Below are positions 59,796 to 64,000 of a stretch of 64,000 bases of DNA, one piece after another. Location of the stretch: assembly GCA_035550215.1 (NCBI GenBank), contig DASZPM010000015.1, positions 62,001 to 126,000 on the forward strand, in the 5' to 3' direction. Source of the DNA: JABDFW01 sp035550215. Its GTDB lineage: Bacteria > Bacteroidota > Bacteroidia > Chitinophagales > Chitinophagaceae. A program made the translations under genes and the position numbers. Each line of letters begins with the position of its first letter. The stretch's first letter is position 1. Below the pieces are notes generated by a model. The model worked only from the letters and a program-made list of their open reading frames with translations. It was not told where the DNA came from and ran no database searches.

Positions 59796-60431
59796 TTATT
59801 CGCCTGTTTTTAAATAAGAGGACTGGTCAAAAAGCGCTTTAACCTGGCTATCCGCGTTGCCGGCGCTAAAAATGCCTTCACCCCGTATTAACCCGGTCCA
59901 GATAAAGTTGATTGTTTTGTTACCTGACGCATCTTTTAAATCCAGCATATCAACACTCATGGCGCCTTCGGTAATCTGGTAAACATCATAGGCGTATGGC
60001 ATATAATAGCCATAGTCATAATATCCCCAATAATAAGGGTCATAATAACCGCCGTAGTAATCCGAATAATCGTAATAATTTATTACGCCGGTTGTACTGT
60101 AAACACGGCTTACGTTAATACCAATATCAGGGTTTTGGTTCCGGTTAACAAGCACATATCCCCGCTGCTGCATGTACTTTTTTACCGCAACAATGTAGGC
60201 TGAATCACTTGCCGTAAGTTCCATGTTTGATTGCTGGTCATGAATAACAGCCACTGAGTCTGAAACGCTAAAAGTTTTATAATTTGAAAAATTAACCGAC
60301 GAATCACGGTCTGTAATGTAAATTCGTGTTTCGTCTTGTGAAAGATTGTTCAGGGCATCTTTACTGCAACCGCTTAACCACACGGCACCGCCCAACAAAG
60401 CGGTGATGAGTGCACTACTCTTCATTTTCAT
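59796..60431 (-). CDS. DUF4136-family lipoprotein
   Basis: 211 residues from ATG 60431 (MKMKSSALITALLGGAVWLSGC); the ATG at 60461 would add ten residues before the signal peptide. Lipobox LSGC. Body: NFSNYKTFSVSDSVAVI, YVLVNRNQNPDIGINVS, then a striking Tyr-rich stretch (YYDYSDYYGGYYDPYYWGYY) and IRGEGIFSAGNADSQVKALF. Typical of DUF4136, usually an outer-membrane-anchored lipoprotein of unknown role. Paired with the barrel gene downstream. Confidence 0.9.
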   Translation of the reverse strand: MKMKSSALITALLGGAVWLSGCSKDALNNLSQDETRIYITDRDSSVNFSNYKTFSVSDSVAVIHDQQSNMELTASDSAYIVAVKKYMQQRGYVLVNRNQNPDIGINVSRVYSTTGVINYYDYSDYYGGYYDPYYWGYYDYGYYMPYAYDVYQITEGAMSVDMLDLKDASGNKTINFIWTGLIRGEGIFSAGNADSQVKALFDQSSYLKTGE

Positions 60432-60593
60432 ATATATACTCCTTGTTTTAAAAAAAATCACACAAATAAAAAGCCGGAAACATATTTAAAACGATAAATA
60501 CCGGGTTTGATTTGAATGCGATATGTTTTTAAGAAAAATTTACCGCATGTGTTAAAACGATGAAAAAAGCCTGTTTATATTTAAACTGCTAAC

Positions 60594-62075
60594 ATGAAAC
60601 AATTAACCCGACTGCAATTATTCGAGATATTAACGGTCATTTTAATTATAGCTGGTGTAGCAGGAAGTCTGCAATTAATGGAGTTAAGGGCAGAAGAGCC
60701 GAGGAGAGCTGCGATAGCAATGGAAATGGTATTGGGTAAAAATTATCTCGTGCCAAAAATATTCGGCTTCGACTATTATAACAAACCTCCCCTCTTTAAC
60801 TGGCTGCTGGCATGGATGTTTAATGCTTCGGGCAGCTTTAGCGAAGTATGGGTGCGGTTGCCGTCAATACTATCCCTGTTTGCAACTTCATATTTTGTGT
60901 ACAGGCTGGTAAAGCAATATTACAGCAAACAGACTGCTTTTATTGCTGCTTTACTTTTACTGGTATCTGCCGATATTTTATATTATGGTGCCGTGGATGC
61001 CGGCGAATTAGACCTGTTTTTTTCGCTGCTTATTTTTTTACAGGCTGCTGCTGTATTTTATTACAGCCTGCGGCAAAATTGGTGGCAGGTGTTTTTAATT
61101 TCCTACATCTTAATGGCGGCCGGTGTGTTAACTAAGGGGCTTCCCTCAATATTAATACAGGCGCTTTTATTGTTATGCTGGCTTATATACATTAAACAAT
61201 GGAAAAAGTTGTTTTCCATTCAGCATCTTACAGGCATAGTTGTTTCTGCCGGTTTAATAGCATGGTATTTTATAGCATACAGTAAGCAGGAAGATGTAAT
61301 GGTGTACATATTACAACTGCTTACCGAAAGCGCGCAACGGAGCGCCCTGACAAATAAATGGGGCAGCATCGCGCTGAATATATTACAATCCCCGCTGCAG
61401 TTGTTTTATATATGTTTACCGGCTACAGCGCTGTTATTGTACGCATGCAATAAAAAGGCACGTGCAGCGCTTAAAGGCGAGCGGCTTTTTGCGTTCTCGC
61501 TTATGTTTACCATTATTATCTGCGCTATATTTTTTATGTCGCCCGAAACAGCTAACCGCTACCTTTATCCTGCCTTTCCGTTTATTGCCATTATGGGCGC
61601 CATAGTTTATTCAAAGGCTGTTGCGGTGCTGGCCCCGTCCAGGTGGCTTGCCGGTTACAAAACCCTGCTTATTGTATTTGGTGCATTTGCCGTGCTGCGC
61701 ATTGGTTATAATATTTGGGGCATACCCTACCAGTTAAAAATGATTCCGAGTTACCGGCAGCTTACTGCTAAGATTTTGCGTTACTCCAATAACAGCCCAG
61801 TGTATATTACAGGCTACCCACAGCCTTACCCCGTAAACTCTTTTCTTTTCATGGCATCCGGGAAGGATTCCGTGCTGGGGGCGCCACTACTGCCTTACCA
61901 GATACCCTATTATGTTACGAAGGCTACGGGCATTATAATGCAGTATGACTCAATACCGCGCAAGGGCCTTTTTTATCTTACCCCCACCAACTTTCTGAAA
62001 GATAAAAAGGCAGCAGTATATTTTACTTTTTTTGATGACTGGACAAACCGAGAAATTGCTTTGGTTAAGTTTTAG
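60594..62075 (+). CDS. GT39-like (ArnT/PMT-type) membrane glycosyltransferase
   Basis: 493 residues, about eleven membrane helices. The first loop LRAEEPRRAAIAMEMVLGKNYLVPKIFGFDYYNKPPLFNWLLAW holds the acidic catalytic motif (EE in place of DE) and the KPPL element of ArnT/PMT-like enzymes. These move a sugar from a polyprenyl-phosphate donor to a lipid or protein on the periplasmic side. Last 4 nt overlap the convergent cytochrome gene. Confidence 0.9.
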   Translation: MKQLTRLQLFEILTVILIIAGVAGSLQLMELRAEEPRRAAIAMEMVLGKNYLVPKIFGFDYYNKPPLFNWLLAWMFNASGSFSEVWVRLPSILSLFATSYFVYRLVKQYYSKQTAFIAALLLLVSADILYYGAVDAGELDLFFSLLIFLQAAAVFYYSLRQNWWQVFLISYILMAAGVLTKGLPSILIQALLLLCWLIYIKQWKKLFSIQHLTGIVVSAGLIAWYFIAYSKQEDVMVYILQLLTESAQRSALTNKWGSIALNILQSPLQLFYICLPATALLLYACNKKARAALKGERLFAFSLMFTIIICAIFFMSPETANRYLYPAFPFIAIMGAIVYSKAVAVLAPSRWLAGYKTLLIVFGAFAVLRIGYNIWGIPYQLKMIPSYRQLTAKILRYSNNSPVYITGYPQPYPVNSFLFMASGKDSVLGAPLLPYQIPYYVTKATGIIMQYDSIPRKGLFYLTPTNFLKDKKAAVYFTFFDDWTNREIALVKF

Positions 62076-62548
62076 CTTTCACGAATCATCATCGGTTCAG
62101 ATGTATCTAAATAGGAAATAATATCGCGTATCTCCTGTTTTGTGAGTGTTTTCTGAAACGAAGGGTGAGGCATTTTTCCATACCTTTTATACAATGCATT
62201 AGCGTACGGGTCATTTTTTATGGCCTGGACCGGATTAAGCAGCAGGCCTTCGATAAAAGTATCGGATGGAACTCGCTCCAGGACACCCAAGAGCGCCGGG
62301 CCAGCCACTTCAGTTTCCATTGCATGACACGATGTGCAATTCGCCTTAAAAAGTTCCTCGCCCGCTTGTTTTGACGATGCAGGTTTTGCTTTAGGATAAT
62401 CTATTATTGCCACATAACCATTCTTTGCTGTAACATTCCCTGCGCTAAAAATACCAAACCCGCCCCGAAGATAAATTACTGTCGTTATACCGATTGCTGT
62501 CAACAATAACATCACAACCAGTTTAATCCTCCTGTGAATAGATTGCAT
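62072..62548 (-). CDS. Membrane-anchored cytochrome c
   Basis: 158 residues. N-terminal anchor (IKLVVMLLLTAIGITTVIYLRGGFG), then a class I cytochrome c domain: GEELFKANCTSCHAMETEVAGPALLGV with CTSCH, and the distal Met in YGKMPHPSFQKTLTKQEIRDIISYL. Periplasmic electron carrier. Its ATG at 62548 follows directly on the T tract of the atpC terminator, so its transcription probably needs read-through from the atp genes. Confidence 0.9.
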   Translation of the reverse strand: MQSIHRRIKLVVMLLLTAIGITTVIYLRGGFGIFSAGNVTAKNGYVAIIDYPKAKPASSKQAGEELFKANCTSCHAMETEVAGPALLGVLERVPSDTFIEGLLLNPVQAIKNDPYANALYKRYGKMPHPSFQKTLTKQEIRDIISYLDTSEPMMIRES

Positions 62549-62586
62549 AAAAAAGCCTTTATTAAAGTTTGTGCTTTAATAAAGGC
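62549..62586 (-). terminator. Terminator of atpD-atpC, abutting the cytochrome start
   Basis: On the minus strand GCCTTTATTAAAG and CTTTAATAAAGGC form a perfect 13-bp stem with a 6-nt loop, then six T residues at 62549-62554. The next base begins the cytochrome c ATG. Confidence 0.85.
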
Positions 62587-62607
62587 CATATTTATTTTAT
62601 CACCTTT

Positions 62608-62862
62608 TTAGTCTATCGCTACGGCTCCTTCTACCAATACGGTGGCTTTATTATTAAGCACTTCAACAAAACCGCTTTCAATAGCATAGCTGGTAGCACG
62701 TATTTTATCCTGCAGCACTTTAAGGTTGCCTTTTTGCAGGGCACTTACCATTGGCGCATGCCTGTTCAGCACTTCAAACAAACCGTCTATGCCCGGCAAT
62801 TGTACGCCATATACATCGCCGCTATATATTTTCTTTTCCGGTGTTAATATCTCAAGAGTCAT
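62608..62862 (-). CDS. atpC: F0F1 ATP synthase subunit epsilon
   Basis: 84 residues: MTLEILTPEKKIYSGDVYGVQLPGIDGLFEVLNRHAPMVSAL is the N-terminal beta-sandwich of epsilon. The C-terminal helical hairpin of longer homologues is absent, so this is a short form, which is common in Bacteroidota. It caps the central stalk of F1. Confidence 0.95.
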   Translation of the reverse strand: MTLEILTPEKKIYSGDVYGVQLPGIDGLFEVLNRHAPMVSALQKGNLKVLQDKIRATSYAIESGFVEVLNNKATVLVEGAVAID

Positions 62863-62954
62863 AAGGCTCTACCCTTAAAGGGGAATTTTTTAACTTGTTA
62901 CTAAAGTCGTCAGTGCCAAAAGCCTGTTCCTGTGCGTTTCCAGGGCAAAAGGTT

Positions 62955-64000
62955 TTATCCCTGCTGCGCTTGTGCCAGCATCTTTTTACCTTTCTCAATA
63001 GCATCTTCCAGCGTGCCTACCAGGTTAAATGCAGCTTCAGGGTACTGGTCAACCTCGCCGTCCATAATGGCGTTAAACCCACGGATAGTATCTTCAATGC
63101 TAACAAATACACCTTTTAAGCCTGTAAACGCTTCCGCAACGTGAAAAGGCTGTGACAGGAAACGCTGTACGCGGCGTGCACGAGATACGGTAAGTTTATC
63201 TTCCTCGCTCAATTCATCCATACCGAGGATGGCGATGATATCCTGTAACTCTTTATAACGCTGTAAAATAAGTTTTACACGGTTTGCAGTATTATAATGC
63301 TCTTCACCAACGATGGCCGGCGTTAAGATACGGCTGGTAGAATCCAGTGGGTCAACCGCGGGATAAATACCAAGGTCGGCAATTTTACGGCTTAATACAG
63401 TAGTGGCATCAAGGTGGGCAAAAGTTGTTGCCGGTGCGGGGTCGGTCAAGTCATCCGCAGGCACATATACCGCCTGTACTGAAGTAATTGAACCGTTTTT
63501 AGTTGAAGTAATACGTTCCTGCATCAAACCCATTTCGGTAGCCAGTGTTGGCTGGTAACCCACCGCTGATGGCATACGGCCAAGCAACGCTGAAACTTCA
63601 GAGCCCGCCTGTGTGAAACGGAAGATATTATCAACAAAGAACAGGATGTCTTTACCCTTGCTGGTACCATCACCGTCGCGAAAATACTCAGCAATTGTTA
63701 ACCCGCTTAATGCCACGCGTGCACGGGCGCCGGGGGGCTCGTTCATCTGCCCGAATACGAAAGTAGCTTTTGAATCTTTTAAGCCTTCCATGTCAACTGA
63801 GCTTAAATCCCATCCGCCTTCTTCCATGCTGTGTTTAAACTTGTCGCCGTATTTCATAATACCGGCTTCAATCATTTCACGCAGCAGGTCATTTCCTTCG
63901 CGGGTGCGCTCACCTACGCCGGCAAATACGCTCAAACCGCCATAACCTTTGGCTATGTTATTAATAAGTTCCTGTATCAATACTGTTTTGCCCACACCTG
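62955..64000 (-). CDS. atpD: F0F1 ATP synthase subunit beta, 5'-truncated by window edge
   Basis: The frame is open to the window end and begins inside Walker A (GVGKTVLIQELINNI); the first part of the protein lies outside. Visible catalytic blocks: GERTREGNDLL, NEPPGARARVALSGLTIAEYFRD, LFFVDNIFRFTQAGSEVSALLGRMPSAVGYQPTL and SDLDATTVLSRKI-like LDATTVLSRKIADLGIYPAVDPLDSTSR. It carries the catalytic sites of F1 ATP synthase. atpC follows 92 nt downstream, with no gene between. Confidence 0.98.
   Translation of the reverse strand, partial: GVGKTVLIQELINNIAKGYGGLSVFAGVGERTREGNDLLREMIEAGIMKYGDKFKHSMEEGGWDLSSVDMEGLKDSKATFVFGQMNEPPGARARVALSGLTIAEYFRDGDGTSKGKDILFFVDNIFRFTQAGSEVSALLGRMPSAVGYQPTLATEMGLMQERITSTKNGSITSVQAVYVPADDLTDPAPATTFAHLDATTVLSRKIADLGIYPAVDPLDSTSRILTPAIVGEEHYNTANRVKLILQRYKELQDIIAILGMDELSEEDKLTVSRARRVQRFLSQPFHVAEAFTGLKGVFVSIEDTIRGFNAIMDGEVDQYPEAAFNLVGTLEDAIEKGKKMLAQAQQG

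Overview
This window looks like the chromosome of a Bacteroidota bacterium, most likely a Chitinophagaceae-like member of the Chitinophagales (inference; no marker was searched). Supporting signs: promoters of the Bacteroidota type (TTTG, 17-22 nt, TAnnTTTG) at many starts, few Shine-Dalgarno sequences, a carboxypeptidase-like-domain/TonB-family outer membrane protein, LytS/LytTR two-component pairs, DUF4286, DUF4136 and DUF4097 proteins, a Tricorn-type protease and a short ribosomal protein THX gene. Most of the DNA has housekeeping-like composition. The stretch from about 13.8 to 21 kb is AT-rich, repeat-rich and full of decayed genes, and it is the accessory part of the window.

Layout. 0-10 kb: 3' part of a family 2 glycosyltransferase, tRNA-Gly(GCC) and tRNA-Leu(TAA), a secreted small protein, a NUDIX-like transcription regulator with two matching palindromic operators, a nitrilase-family amidase, an ECF42-like sigma factor group (AhpD-like, YCII/DGPF, sigma factor with long C-terminal extension, TrmO-like), DinB, a cytochrome c lipoprotein, and a RES/Xre toxin-antitoxin pair. 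9.6-13.7 kb: a family 2 exo-glycosidase and the rpsL-rpsG pair without fusA beside it. 13.8-16.2 kb: tandem intergenic repeats and gene relics, including a DUF262 fragment. 16.0-20.4 kb: a promoter, a C39-like/VKOR/thioredoxin-fold fusion, a double-glycine precursor with six core cysteines, a strong hairpin terminator and a C39-peptidase ABC exporter. I read this as a secreted disulfide-rich peptide cassette, and it is the best candidate here for an undescribed system.

20.4-35.4 kb: two related mosaic palindromic repeats (the second flanked by 15-bp direct repeats), a TonB-family receptor, a LytS/LytTR pair, an esterase-like lipoprotein, an MG2/TonB-plug protein, LOG protein, exonuclease III, two tandem HU genes, THX, a hydrolase-TPR protein and an 18-residue-period beta-helix protein. 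35.4-39.7 kb: an NtrC-type regulator followed by a hybrid histidine kinase split between two frames exactly at a T TTA AAA heptamer. 39.8-50.7 kb: gatC, a LolD/MacB-like ATPase, a PduO-type adenosyltransferase, PhzF, an RBBP9-like hydrolase, a second LytS/LytTR pair, a 255-bp MITE-like element, a Tricorn-like protease and a short MutS-like ATPase. 50.7-55.7 kb: a minus-strand cluster of a HUMPS-type decarboxylase/synthase, two dehydrogenases, a TIM-barrel isomerase and dihydroorotase. 55.8-64 kb: queA-like, an orphan histidine kinase, YqgE/AlgH, an outer membrane barrel, a DUF4136 lipoprotein, a GT39-like transferase, a cytochrome c, and atpC-atpD running off the right edge.

How parts may work together: the exporter cassette pairs a disulfide-forming enzyme with a cysteine-rich peptide and its own leader peptidase/transporter; the NUDIX regulator probably controls itself; the RES/Xre pair has an AT-rich nested palindrome over its likely promoter; each LytS/LytTR pair overlaps by 7-29 nt and is probably translationally coupled. 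No CRISPR array, integrase or complete transposase was seen.
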